From the NCBI RefSeq assembly GCF_901827155.1, contig NZ_LR594659.1, positions 2,294,001 to 2,358,000 of the forward strand: a stretch of DNA of 64,000 nucleotides, in the 5' to 3' direction. The position numbers were made by a program, and so were the translations under genes. This document shows positions 53,960-61,652 of the stretch, piece by piece; position 1 is the first letter of the stretch, and each line of letters opens with the position of its first letter. This DNA is from Variovorax sp. PBL-H6. Its GTDB lineage: Bacteria > Pseudomonadota > Gammaproteobacteria > Burkholderiales > Burkholderiaceae_C. The notes beneath the pieces were generated by a model. That model was not told where the DNA came from. It saw nothing but the letters and a program-made list of their open reading frames with translations, and did no database searches.

Positions 53960-54661
53960 ATGCAGATCAAGGACGCTGTCGTTTTCATCACCGGCGCCAA
54001 TCGCGGCCTCGGCCTGGCCTATGCGCGCGCCGCGCTTGCGGCCGGCGCGAAGAAGGTCTATGCGGCCGCGCGCGACCCGAAATCCGTCACGCTCGATGGC
54101 GTGGTGCCGGTCGCCCTCGATGTCACGCAGACCGCGCAGGTCGAGGCTGCCGCGCGAGCCTGCGGCGACGTGACCCTCGTCATCAACAACGCCGGCATCT
54201 CGCGCGGCTCGAGCCTGCTGTCGGACGACTCGCTCGACGCGGCCAGGGCCGAGTTCGACACCAACTTCTTCGGCCTCTGGGCCGTGAGCCGCGCCTTCGC
54301 GCCGGTGCTGGCGAAGAACGGCGGCGGCGCCATCGTCAACGTGCTGTCGGCGCTGAGCTGGATCACCTTCCCCAGCGTGGCGACCTACAGCACCTCCAAG
54401 TCGGCCGCCTGGTCGCTGAGCAACGGCCTGCGCAACGAGCTCGCCGGGCAAGGCACGCAGGTCGTCAGCGTGCACGTGGGCTACATGGACACCGACATGG
54501 CGAGCCATGTGCCTGGCGACAAGACCTCGCCCGACGACGTGGCGCGCCAGACCCTGGTCGCGGTGGAGGCTGGCGAGCCGGAGGTGCTGGCGGACGCGAC
54601 CGCCCGGCAGGTGAAGCAGGGCTTCGGCGCGACGCCGCCGGCCTACGCGGCGGCGGGCTGA
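53960..54661 (+). CDS. SDR-family oxidoreductase
   Basis: 233 residues with intact motifs: VFITGANRGLGLAYARA, VINNAGIS, Ser in VLSALSW and YSTSKSAAWSL (YxxxK), then VHVGYMDTDM. Ends EVLADATARQVKQGF...PAYAAAG. ATG 53960 follows TGGAG. Its 3' end is partly repeated at 56340-56444, beyond the NEL-effector gene, showing that the locus was rearranged. Substrate unknown. Confidence 0.9.
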   Translation: MQIKDAVVFITGANRGLGLAYARAALAAGAKKVYAAARDPKSVTLDGVVPVALDVTQTAQVEAAARACGDVTLVINNAGISRGSSLLSDDSLDAARAEFDTNFFGLWAVSRAFAPVLAKNGGGAIVNVLSALSWITFPSVATYSTSKSAAWSLSNGLRNELAGQGTQVVSVHVGYMDTDMASHVPGDKTSPDDVARQTLVAVEAGEPEVLADATARQVKQGFGATPPAYAAAG

Positions 54662-54686
54662 AGGGCAGGGCGCTCGGATCAAGCCC

Positions 54687-56246
54687 TTACTGGGTACTCC
54701 ATGCCTTCCTGGTCAGCTCCATCCAGAGCTGAAGCTCTTCATCCTTACCGCGCTGGTTGGCGGTGAGTGTGATGGATTCTTGATGAAGCTTGGGCGGCAC
54801 ATTGGCGCTATCGACCTCCTTGGTCGCCTCCCGTTGGAGGCGCCCCGGGCGATCGGGGTCACTGAGTGCCTTTACGATCCCTGCCGCTTCATCTGGAAAA
54901 TGGGCGGGCAGAACAACGCGTTGCCAGGGTTCCCAAGTGGCCAAGAAGTCCCAGAAGCGCTCGCCCTCTTGCGTCAGAACCGCTCTCTTGGCGATTTTGA
55001 TGTCTTCGTCCGTGACACCAGAGATGCCGAAACCGGTGAATCGTGCATCCGGTTGCTCGCCTCCGAGCTCGAGTGATTCGTGGAGCCCGGCCAGGTACGC
55101 GAGATGTGTTTCGATCTCTTCAGTGTGTTCGGGCCGGTTCGCAGCGCGGCGTTCCTTGTTGATGTCCTTGACCGTTTGCTGGGCCAGGTCATCGATGCAG
55201 CGGCGGCGGAACACCTGGCGCGCAATATCGATCACTTTCGGCAGATCGTGGTTCAGGGCACCGTCCCAGACAGGCTGTGCAAGCCATTCCTCTTGCGCCC
55301 TGTACAGCGCGTGCGACACACGATCGACGCAGCTTTCGTCGCCGCCCTGGAGCACGACGAAAACGCGTTCGGCCAGCGTGGGCTTGGCGACCGCTTCCTC
55401 TACCAGTCGCCGAAGCATCGGCTTGAGATTCGGGTTCTTCGTTTCTTTCAGTGCCTTCGTGACGAGATTCGCCAGGAGCGCAAGATCCTGGGCTTGTGCC
55501 AACTGCTGCCATTCCGGGGACTCGCAAAAGCCCTGGCCAAGGTCCAGCGCTTTTGACAAGGCGGTGGTTGGATTGGCAGCAACTGCAGGAGAAGCGGGTT
55601 CGCCTCCGGTTGCTCTCCAGTTCGTGGCGCGTTCGCTGCCCATAGGTATCCACAGCCAATGTGAGTCATGGGAGATGTACCGGTAAACGTAAGAGGCCTG
55701 CACAGCCAGGCCAGGGTCTTGGACGCTGGCTGAGGCGTATTCCGTTCGCGGTAGGTGTAAGGCAGCTGCGGTTGGCGTTACTGGCCTTGTATCCAGCAGG
55801 TTATCCAGAGCACGATAGACAAGGGGGGCGATGACGTCCACGCTGTCGTCGACCTTGACTTCATCGATGATATTTTCGGGTGAGGGTAGGGCCGCGCGGA
55901 CCGTCGCAACTTCATCCAAAGGCGCGTCGGTAATCAGAAATACCATCGCATCCGCGGGAACGCGGCTTTGCAGCTTGGTCCTCGCCTCGTCGAGATCAAG
56001 GCCGATCTCGATGATCAGGCAGTGGTGAGAGCCGACTTCGATGATGCCCTTCGCGCGACCCGCCGCCATTCCGACTCCAATGTTCTCGCCCATGGCGATC
56101 ACGACGATGCACGGTTGTCCCGGGGCAGGGGGTTCGCCGCGGACCGTGGTAGCGGCCGGTCTTCTGGTTGGAGTGCCTCCGAGACGGGTCGAATTGCCTG
56201 GAGGTCTCTGGAGAGACGTGTTGTCGCGTGTGGGACGAGGAATCAT
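54687..56246 (-). CDS. NEL-domain (IpaH/SspH-type) E3 ubiquitin ligase, predicted type III effector
   Basis: 519 residues. The C-terminal 290 or so match the novel E3 ligase (NEL) domain of Shigella IpaH and Salmonella SspH: FVVLQGGDESCVDRVSHAL contains the catalytic CxD motif (Cys306, Asp308) and RV as in IpaH CEDRV. It is followed by IDIARQVFRRRCIDDLA, EEIETHLAYLAGLHESLEL, FTGFGISGVTDEDIKIA and FLATWEPWQRVVL, each with an IpaH counterpart in the same order. NEL enzymes are bacterial proteins that ubiquitinate host proteins after type III injection. Instead of the usual leucine-rich repeats, residues 1-40 are a Pro/Thr/Arg-rich disordered leader and 45-155 an alpha/beta domain I do not recognise. 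Its base composition is visibly less GC-rich than the neighbouring genes. Ribosome site weak (CAGG). No chaperone gene is adjacent. Confidence 0.82.
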   Translation of the reverse strand: MIPRPTRDNTSLQRPPGNSTRLGGTPTRRPAATTVRGEPPAPGQPCIVVIAMGENIGVGMAAGRAKGIIEVGSHHCLIIEIGLDLDEARTKLQSRVPADAMVFLITDAPLDEVATVRAALPSPENIIDEVKVDDSVDVIAPLVYRALDNLLDTRPVTPTAAALHLPRTEYASASVQDPGLAVQASYVYRYISHDSHWLWIPMGSERATNWRATGGEPASPAVAANPTTALSKALDLGQGFCESPEWQQLAQAQDLALLANLVTKALKETKNPNLKPMLRRLVEEAVAKPTLAERVFVVLQGGDESCVDRVSHALYRAQEEWLAQPVWDGALNHDLPKVIDIARQVFRRRCIDDLAQQTVKDINKERRAANRPEHTEEIETHLAYLAGLHESLELGGEQPDARFTGFGISGVTDEDIKIAKRAVLTQEGERFWDFLATWEPWQRVVLPAHFPDEAAGIVKALSDPDRPGRLQREATKEVDSANVPPKLHQESITLTANQRGKDEELQLWMELTRKAWSTQ

Positions 56247-56339
56247 GGGGGCCTGTTGAAGTTTGACGGGGGTTTCAAAGCAGGGCCGAAGCGAGCTTCA
56301 GTCCTGCCAGTCGATGAACGACTCAGGCTGAGTAACGCC

Positions 56340-56444
56340 GCAGCGGCGGCGGTTCCCGGTGTAGAGGTGCTGGCGGACGCGGTGACGCGCCAAGTCGAGA
56401 AGGACTTCGTCGCCGATCGGCCGGCCTACGCGGCGGCGCGCTGA
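56340..56444 (+). pseudogene. 3' remnant of an SDR gene
   Basis: 105 bases in frame to a TGA encode VEVLADAVTRQVEKDF...RPAYAAAR, clearly the C-terminus of a paralog of the SDR at 53960-54661 (EVLADATARQVKQGF...PPAYAAAG). Similarity continues past the stop (TGAAGGGCAG in both). No start or Rossmann region remains. Its last 19 bases overlap the class II aldolase stop on the other strand. Confidence 0.8.
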
Positions 56445-57193
56445 AGGGCAGCGCGCCCGGCACGCGGCGCTGGCAGCAGCCTGCGCAGTGACTCGAAGAA
56501 CAAGTCCGACTGCTCGCGCTCGCCCTGGATCTGCGTAGCGACGTGCGCGGCCAGCTTCGCATCGACCGGCGCCAGCGGCCGGCCGGTCGATTGCGCAATC
56601 ACCTGGTGCAGGCAGGCGCGCTCGACATAGTAGAGATCGTCATAGGCGTGCGCGATGTTCGCGCCGGCCACGATGACGCCGTGGTTGGCCAGGAAGGCGA
56701 TGTCCTTGCCCACCATGGCGCGGGCGATGCGCTCGCCCTCGCCGTCGTCCAGCGCCAGGCCGTTGTAGGTCGCGTCGATGGCAATGCGGTTCATGAAGCG
56801 CATCGCGTTCTGGCTCAGCGTCGGATCGAGCGCCCGATCGATGGTGAGGGTGAGCGCGGTCGCGTAGGGCATGTGGCAGTGGAGCACCACTGCGTGCCCG
56901 GTCACGCGGTGCACCGCACCGTGGATGAAGAGGGCGGTGGGCTCGACCCGGTGGCGCCCCGCCAGCACCTCGCCGCGCACGTCGATCAGCACGATGTCTT
57001 CGGCGCCGATCTCGCTCCAGTGCAGCCCGCGTGGGTTGATGAGGTAGCAGTCCTGCGCGCCGGGCAGGGCCACGCTGAAATGGTTGCACACGCCTTCGGA
57101 GAGGCCGTGGTGCGCGGCGGCACGCAGCGCCAGCGCGAGGTCTTCGCGCAGGGTGCGAATGGCGGGGCTGGCGTACTCGGCTTCGGGGCTCAT
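56426..57193 (-). CDS. Class II aldolase/adducin-family protein
   Basis: 255 residues. Zinc and catalytic motifs: VVLHCHMPYATALTL (HxH), FLANHGVIVAGAN, with NHFSVALPG near the N-terminus. The family includes fuculose- and ribulose-phosphate aldolases/epimerases and decarboxylase-like members. Start ATG 57193 shares its A with the stop of the small frame before it (TGATG), with AGAGGAGG upstream. Follows dgoA and dgoK in a sugar-acid operon, so a sugar-phosphate aldolase role is plausible. Confidence 0.87.
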   Translation of the reverse strand: MSPEAEYASPAIRTLREDLALALRAAAHHGLSEGVCNHFSVALPGAQDCYLINPRGLHWSEIGAEDIVLIDVRGEVLAGRHRVEPTALFIHGAVHRVTGHAVVLHCHMPYATALTLTIDRALDPTLSQNAMRFMNRIAIDATYNGLALDDGEGERIARAMVGKDIAFLANHGVIVAGANIAHAYDDLYYVERACLHQVIAQSTGRPLAPVDAKLAAHVATQIQGEREQSDLFFESLRRLLPAPRAGRAALQRAAA

Positions 57194-57255
57194 CAGGCAA
57201 CCTCCTCTCTGCGGAACACGATGCCATGGTCTTCAGGAACAGTCGTGCGGTTCAT
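57193..57255 (-). CDS. Possible 20-codon coupling ORF between dgoA and the class II aldolase
   Basis: MNRTTVPEDHGIVFRREEVA. Its ATG overlaps the dgoA stop (ATGA) and its stop overlaps the next start (TGATG), exactly bridging the gap; the aldolase ribosome site AGAGGAGG lies within it. It could keep ribosomes moving between genes or be a short peptide. No homolog recognised. Confidence 0.4.
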   Translation of the reverse strand: MNRTTVPEDHGIVFRREEVA

Positions 57256-57893
57256 GTCCTCAAGCTCCCATTGAAAGCGGCCACGAAATCCATCGCCGCC
57301 TCGCGCACCGCCTCGGCGCGCTTGCCCGGCTTGTAGAGCGCCGAGCCGATGCCGAAGCCGGACGCGCCGGCCTCTCGCCAGGCCTGCATGCCGGCCGGCG
57401 TGATGCCGCCCACGGGCATCAGCGGCGTGCCAGATGGCAGCACCGCGAGCAGCGCCTTGACCACCGCCGGCGAGGCCATCTCGGCCGGGAAGAGCTTGAG
57501 TCCGTTGGCGCCGGCTGCCAGTGCGCCGAAGGCTTCGGTCGGCGTCATCACGCCCGGCAGGCTCACGAGCCCGAGGCGCGCCGCTTCGATCACCACCTCC
57601 GGATTGAAGTTCGGCGCGACGATCAGCTGGCCGCCGGCGGCATGCACCTCGCGCACCTGCTGCGCATCGAGCACCGTACCGGCGCCCACCAGCGCATCGG
57701 GAAAGCGCTCGCGCAGCAGCGCGATGCTCCTGAGCGGCTCGGGCGAGTTGAGCGGCACCTCGAGCAGGCGGAAGCCGGCGCCGACGATGGCGTCGCCGAT
57801 CTCCGGCGCCTCGGCCGGGTTCAGCCCGCGCAGGATGGCCACCAGCGGCAGATGCTGCAGGGCCGCGGAGAACGAATCGTTGAGAGAGGTCAT
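57252..57893 (-). CDS. dgoA: 2-dehydro-3-deoxy-6-phosphogalactonate aldolase
   Basis: 213 residues of the KDPG/KDPGal aldolase family. Opening LPLVAILRGLNPAEA, catalytic Glu in LLEVPLNSPEP, Schiff-base Lys in GLKLFPAEM and phosphate loop PVGGITPAGM. ILRG and NSPEP are typical of DgoA rather than Eda. Cleaves KDPGal to pyruvate and glyceraldehyde 3-phosphate. ATG 57893, AAGGA upstream, 26 bases after dgoK. Confidence 0.93.
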   Translation of the reverse strand: MTSLNDSFSAALQHLPLVAILRGLNPAEAPEIGDAIVGAGFRLLEVPLNSPEPLRSIALLRERFPDALVGAGTVLDAQQVREVHAAGGQLIVAPNFNPEVVIEAARLGLVSLPGVMTPTEAFGALAAGANGLKLFPAEMASPAVVKALLAVLPSGTPLMPVGGITPAGMQAWREAGASGFGIGSALYKPGKRAEAVREAAMDFVAAFNGSLRT

Positions 57894-57919
57894 TCGGGTT
57901 CCTTCGCCTTCGGCTGCGG

Positions 57920-58813
57920 TCAGGGCCGCGCCTTGTTGGCCAGATGAATGGCCGCCAGCGCATGCAGCCCGGCCCAGGTGGCCTCGGCGCCCAGCGTGCG
58001 TGCGGTGTTGCCGGAGATCTCCAGCGCCAGCAGGTAGCGCTGGGTCAATGCAGGGCTGCCGATCAGCACCAGGTCGCCTGCGTGGATGGACTGCGTGCGC
58101 AGCTCCTCGCCGATCAGCAGCCCGGAAAGGTAGCTCGCGAGCTCGCCCGCCGGCATGCGATCGAACAGCGCCAGGGTGCGTGCGCCGAAGGCGTTGTGCA
58201 GCAGGCCCTGGCCGTTGTCGGCCTGCGTCACGCCTTCGAGAAAGGCGACTTCGTCCAGCGGCGCCTGCGCGTCGAGCGTGCGCGCGAGGATCGAGTGCTG
58301 GCTCAGCAGCGCGTAGAACTCGCCGGTCATGAAGGTGCGGAAACCCGTCACCCGCCCTCGCTTGACGGTCGCCCACTTGTTGTGCGTGCCGGGCAGCACG
58401 AACAGCCCGTCCGCCAGGCCGGTGAGCGCCATGGCGCCGAAGATCTGCACCTCCTCGCCGCGCATCACGTCGGGCACGCCGTCATGCAGGTCGCTGAGCC
58501 CAGGCACGATCGCGATGCGGCCCGGCTCGATCTCGACGATGGCGTTGCCCACCTCGACCCGGCCCGAAGGGCAGGCGCAGTAGGGCGCCTCGACCCAGCC
58601 CTGCTTGCTGCCGGCCATGCCCGAGATCAGGCAGAAGCTGCCGGTGGGACGCATCCAGTCGCCGAACAGTTCCTCGAAGAGCGCGGGGAACCCGCCAGGG
58701 GGCACCGTGAGGATGCCACGTGGATGGCTGCGTTCCTCGAGCACGTGGCCCTTGCCGTCCAGCAGTGCGCCGCGCAAGGCGCTGGTGCCCCAGTCGATGG
58801 CGATCAGATGCAT
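57920..58813 (-). CDS. dgoK: 2-dehydro-3-deoxygalactonokinase
   Basis: 297 residues. ATP-binding start IAIDWGTSALRGALLD, then ISGMAGSKQGWVEAPY, LPGTHNKWATV and GLLIGEELR, the DgoK signature set. Phosphorylates 2-keto-3-deoxygalactonate at C6 to give the substrate of DgoA. 25 bases after the dehydratase gene, same operon. Confidence 0.94.
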   Translation of the reverse strand: MHLIAIDWGTSALRGALLDGKGHVLEERSHPRGILTVPPGGFPALFEELFGDWMRPTGSFCLISGMAGSKQGWVEAPYCACPSGRVEVGNAIVEIEPGRIAIVPGLSDLHDGVPDVMRGEEVQIFGAMALTGLADGLFVLPGTHNKWATVKRGRVTGFRTFMTGEFYALLSQHSILARTLDAQAPLDEVAFLEGVTQADNGQGLLHNAFGARTLALFDRMPAGELASYLSGLLIGEELRTQSIHAGDLVLIGSPALTQRYLLALEISGNTARTLGAEATWAGLHALAAIHLANKARP

Positions 58814-58838
58814 ACAGGGCCGCGATAGTCGTTGACCT

Positions 58839-60575
58839 TCAGTGATTGTCCCTGGGAACGAACGAACCGCGCTTGCCGCGCAGGAATCCGAGGTCGGCGC
58901 CCTGGTCGGCCTGCAGCACGTTGTCGATGTAGAGCTTCCAGTAGCCCGACTCCAGCGCCGGCTTGGGCGGTGTCCACAGCGCCCTGCGGCGTGCCAGCTC
59001 CTCGTCGCTCACGTGCAGGTGCAGCAGGCGCTTCGGTACGTCGAGCTCGACGATGTCGCCGTCCTGCACAAGCGCCAGCGGCCCGCCCGCCGCCGCCTCG
59101 GGCGCGGTGTGCAGCACCACGGTGCCGTAGGCCGTGCCGCTCATGCGCGCATCGCTGACGCGGACCATGTCGGTGATGCCCTTGCGCAGGACCTTCGGCG
59201 GCAGCGGCATGTTGCCGGCCTCGGCCATGCCGGGATAGCCCTTGGGCCCGCAGTTCTTGAGCACCATGATGCAGTGCTCGTCGATGTCCAGCGCCTCGTC
59301 GTCGATGCGCTTGTGAAAGTCGTCCGCGCTCTCGAAGACCACCGCGCGGCCCTGGTGCACCAGCAGCTCCGGTGTCGCCGCGCTCGGCTTGATGATGGCG
59401 CCGTTGGGCGCCAGGTTGCCGCGCAGCACGCAGATGCCGGCCTTGTCCTTGAAGGGCTTCGACAGCGGCTGGATCACCTGCGGGTTGTAGTTCTCGGCGT
59501 CCTTGATGTTGTCCCACACGCTCTGGCCGGTGGAGGTGACGATGTCCTTGTGCAGGTGCTGCGCGATTTCCTTCATCACCACCGGCACGCCGCCCGCGTA
59601 GCAGAAGTCTTCCATCAGGTACTGGCCCGAGGGCTGCAGGTTGACCAGGCAGGGCAGGTCGGAAGCCAGGCGGTCGAAGTCGTCGAGCGACAGCTCCACT
59701 CCGATGCGCCCGGCGATCGCGAGCAGGTGGATCACCAGGTTGGTCGAGCCGCCGATCGCCGCGTTGACCTTGATCGCGTTCTCGATGGCTTCGCGCGTGA
59801 GGATCTTCGACATGAGCAGGTCCTCGTGCACCATGTCGACGATGCGGCGCCCGGCCATGCGCGCCAGCACATTGCGCCGGCCGTCCACCGCCGGATACGC
59901 CGCATTGCCCGGCAGCCCGATGCCCAGCGACTCGACCATGCTCGCCATCGTGCTCGCCGTGCCCATGGTCATGCAGTGGCCGTGGCTGCGGTGCATGCAG
60001 CTCTCGGCCTCGAAGAACTCCTGCAGCTTGAGCGTGCCGGCGCGCACCTGCTCGCTCATCTGCCATACGCCGGTGCCCGACCCGAGCTCCTGGCCGCGCC
60101 ACTTGCCCGAGAGCATCGGGCCGCCCGAGACGCCGATGGTGGGCAGGTCCACGCTGGCGGCGCCCATCATGAGCGCGGGCGTGGTCTTGTCGCAGCCCAT
60201 CAGCAGCACCACGCCGTCGATCGGGTTGGCGCGGATGCTTTCTTCCACGTCCATGCTGGCGAGGTTTCGGTAGAGCATGGCGGTGGGGCGCAGCAGGGTC
60301 TCCCCGAGCGACATCACCGGGAACTCGAGCGGAAAGCCGCCGGCCTCGTACACCCCGATCTTCACCTGCTCGGCCAGCGTGCGGAAGTGCGAGTTGCAGG
60401 GCGTGAGTTCGCTGAAGGTGTTGCAGATGCCGATGACGGGGCGCCCGTCGAACTGGTCGTGCGGAACGCCCTTGCCCTTGACCCAGCTGCGGTAGATGAA
60501 GCCGTCGCGGTCGTGCCGGCCGAACCATTGCTGGCTGCGCAACTCGTGCGCGGGTTTGCGGCGCGGACTGCTCAT
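58839..60575 (-). CDS. IlvD/Edd-family sugar-acid dehydratase (arabonate/galactonate type)
   Basis: 578 residues. Iron-sulfur and active-site blocks: IGICNTFSELTPCNSH, LLMGCDKTTPALMMGAAS, AESCMHRSHGHCMTMGTASTMA, AAIGGSTNLVIHLLA and RVSDARMSGTAYGTVVLH. The CMHRSHGHC form is that of the L-arabonate/D-xylonate/D-galactonate dehydratase branch, not amino-acid IlvD. With dgoK and dgoA downstream, it probably makes 2-keto-3-deoxygalactonate from galactonate, taking the place of the enolase-type DgoD. ATG 60575 preceded by GGAGA. Divergent from the GntR regulator. Confidence 0.9.
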   Translation of the reverse strand: MSSPRRKPAHELRSQQWFGRHDRDGFIYRSWVKGKGVPHDQFDGRPVIGICNTFSELTPCNSHFRTLAEQVKIGVYEAGGFPLEFPVMSLGETLLRPTAMLYRNLASMDVEESIRANPIDGVVLLMGCDKTTPALMMGAASVDLPTIGVSGGPMLSGKWRGQELGSGTGVWQMSEQVRAGTLKLQEFFEAESCMHRSHGHCMTMGTASTMASMVESLGIGLPGNAAYPAVDGRRNVLARMAGRRIVDMVHEDLLMSKILTREAIENAIKVNAAIGGSTNLVIHLLAIAGRIGVELSLDDFDRLASDLPCLVNLQPSGQYLMEDFCYAGGVPVVMKEIAQHLHKDIVTSTGQSVWDNIKDAENYNPQVIQPLSKPFKDKAGICVLRGNLAPNGAIIKPSAATPELLVHQGRAVVFESADDFHKRIDDEALDIDEHCIMVLKNCGPKGYPGMAEAGNMPLPPKVLRKGITDMVRVSDARMSGTAYGTVVLHTAPEAAAGGPLALVQDGDIVELDVPKRLLHLHVSDEELARRRALWTPPKPALESGYWKLYIDNVLQADQGADLGFLRGKRGSFVPRDNH

Positions 60576-60648
60576 CGTGTTGTCTCCGGCGGGTGCCAAT
60601 CGGGCCTCGGTGAATCAGGGTTTGTCCTGCCGGGCAGCTATTTCAATC

Positions 60649-60658
60649 ATCATATGAT
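60649..60658. promoter_or_regulatory. Palindrome, possible GntR/FadR-type operator
   Basis: ATCATATGAT in the 261-base divergent region between the dehydratase and the regulator, 74 bases before the dehydratase start. AT-rich against its surroundings. It could serve the GntR/FCD regulator encoded next to it. Nothing else in this region was recognised apart from a short upstream frame. Confidence 0.45.
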
Positions 60659-60739
60659 AAGACTGAGCGCGCAAGGACACACAGGGTTTTCGAGAGCGCA
60701 TGCGCACCGAAGCCGGCCTTCAAGCAGGAGACAAGAACG

Positions 60740-60823
60740 ATGCCGCATCGAGGAGTATTTCAAGCAACTGGTGCAGAAGGCGGGCATCCAGGCATCAGCG
60801 TTGCGCGCACCTGCAAGGCGTGA
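60740..60823 (+). CDS. Possible 27-codon upstream ORF before the GntR regulator
   Basis: Begins ATG 60740 with a good CAGGAGACAAG ribosome site and ends 13 bases before the regulator ATG, which itself has a poor site. Encodes MPHRGVFQATGAEGG... with no recognised similarity. It may be a leader peptide that couples translation, or mark an ancestral frame difference. Confidence 0.35.
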   Translation: MPHRGVFQATGAEGGHPGISVARTCKA

Positions 60824-60836
60824 GACCCAATTCGCC

Positions 60837-61583
60837 ATGAGCAAGAACATCCACGGCCGCACGCTCGACCTGCTCGGCGAGGCCATCGTCTCCCGGCGCT
60901 ACGCGATCGGCGCGCCGATGCCCGCGGAGCCCCTGCTGTGCGAGGAATTCGGCGTCAGCCGCACGGTGGTGCGCGAGGCGGTGAAGTCGCTGGTGGCCAA
61001 GGGACTGATCATCACCGGCCCCAAGGTCGGCACCCGCGTGCTGCCCGAAGATCGCTGGAACTGGTTCGACCCCGACGTCATCACCTGGCAGGCGCGCGCC
61101 GGCCTCACGCCCGAGTTCCTGCGCGACCTGCTGGACCTGCGCCGGGTGGTCGAGCCGGCGGCCGTGCGGCTGGCGGCCGAGCGCGCGACCGCGACCGACA
61201 TCGAGGCCATCGAAGAGGCCTATGCGGGGATGAAGGAGGCAATCGACCACGGCGGGGACTACGTCACCAGCGACCTGTGCTTCCACCACGGCCTGCTCGC
61301 GGCCGCGCAGAACCGCATGCTGGCGCAGATGAGCAAGGCGCTCGATGCGCTGTTGCGCACCAGCTTCGAACTCTCCACCGCCAAGAAGGACGGCCCAGCG
61401 CTGTCGCTGCCGCTGCACCGGGCGGTGCTCGATGCGGTCATCGCCCACAACCCGATGCGCGCCGAGCGCGCGATCGTCAAGCTGATCGACGGCGCGCGCG
61501 AGGACATCGAAGAGGTGATCTCGTCGCGCCGGCGGCTGCCGCGCCTCGGGCGCCCGCCGCCGCGGCTCAAGGCCGCCGCATGA
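60837..61583 (+). CDS. GntR-family (FadR/FCD) transcriptional regulator
   Basis: 248 residues. N-terminal winged helix (LGEAIVSRRYAIGAPMPAEPLLCEEFGVSRTVVREAVKSLVAKGLI then GPKVGTRVLP) and C-terminal all-helical FCD domain with metal-site residues (DLRRVVEPAAV, DLCFHHGLLAAAQN, LHRAVLDAVI). Such regulators usually sense sugar acids; here it probably controls both the divergent dgo operon and the ABC importer downstream. ATG 60837 chosen for the family N-terminus; a GTG at 60771 in frame is an alternative. Confidence 0.9.
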   Translation: MSKNIHGRTLDLLGEAIVSRRYAIGAPMPAEPLLCEEFGVSRTVVREAVKSLVAKGLIITGPKVGTRVLPEDRWNWFDPDVITWQARAGLTPEFLRDLLDLRRVVEPAAVRLAAERATATDIEAIEEAYAGMKEAIDHGGDYVTSDLCFHHGLLAAAQNRMLAQMSKALDALLRTSFELSTAKKDGPALSLPLHRAVLDAVIAHNPMRAERAIVKLIDGAREDIEEVISSRRRLPRLGRPPPRLKAAA

Positions 61584-61652
61584 CGCGCCGCACTCGCCAG
61601 TTTTCTTAGCCCCGCTCGTGGATCGAGCATTCCATCGAAGAGGAGACAAAGC

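Noticed and set aside
54687..56246. Effector gene considered as a von Willebrand-like or generic hypothetical metabolic protein
   Set aside because: The ordered set of CxDRV, ISGVT and WEPWQ blocks fits the NEL ligase domain and no metabolic family I know.
56250..56345. Search for an hrpII/PIP-type promoter (TTCG pairs) upstream of the NEL effector gene
   Set aside because: A TTCG is present on the minus strand but no partner at the required 16-base spacing was found.
55968..56444. 158-codon plus-strand frame ending in the SDR remnant, considered as a full gene
   Set aside because: Only its last 35 codons resemble SDR sequence; the rest is antisense to the effector gene and its upstream region.
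60600..60840. Considered a riboswitch or tRNA in the dgo/GntR divergent region
   Set aside because: No cloverleaf or known aptamer core could be drawn; only the short palindrome and small frame are supportable.
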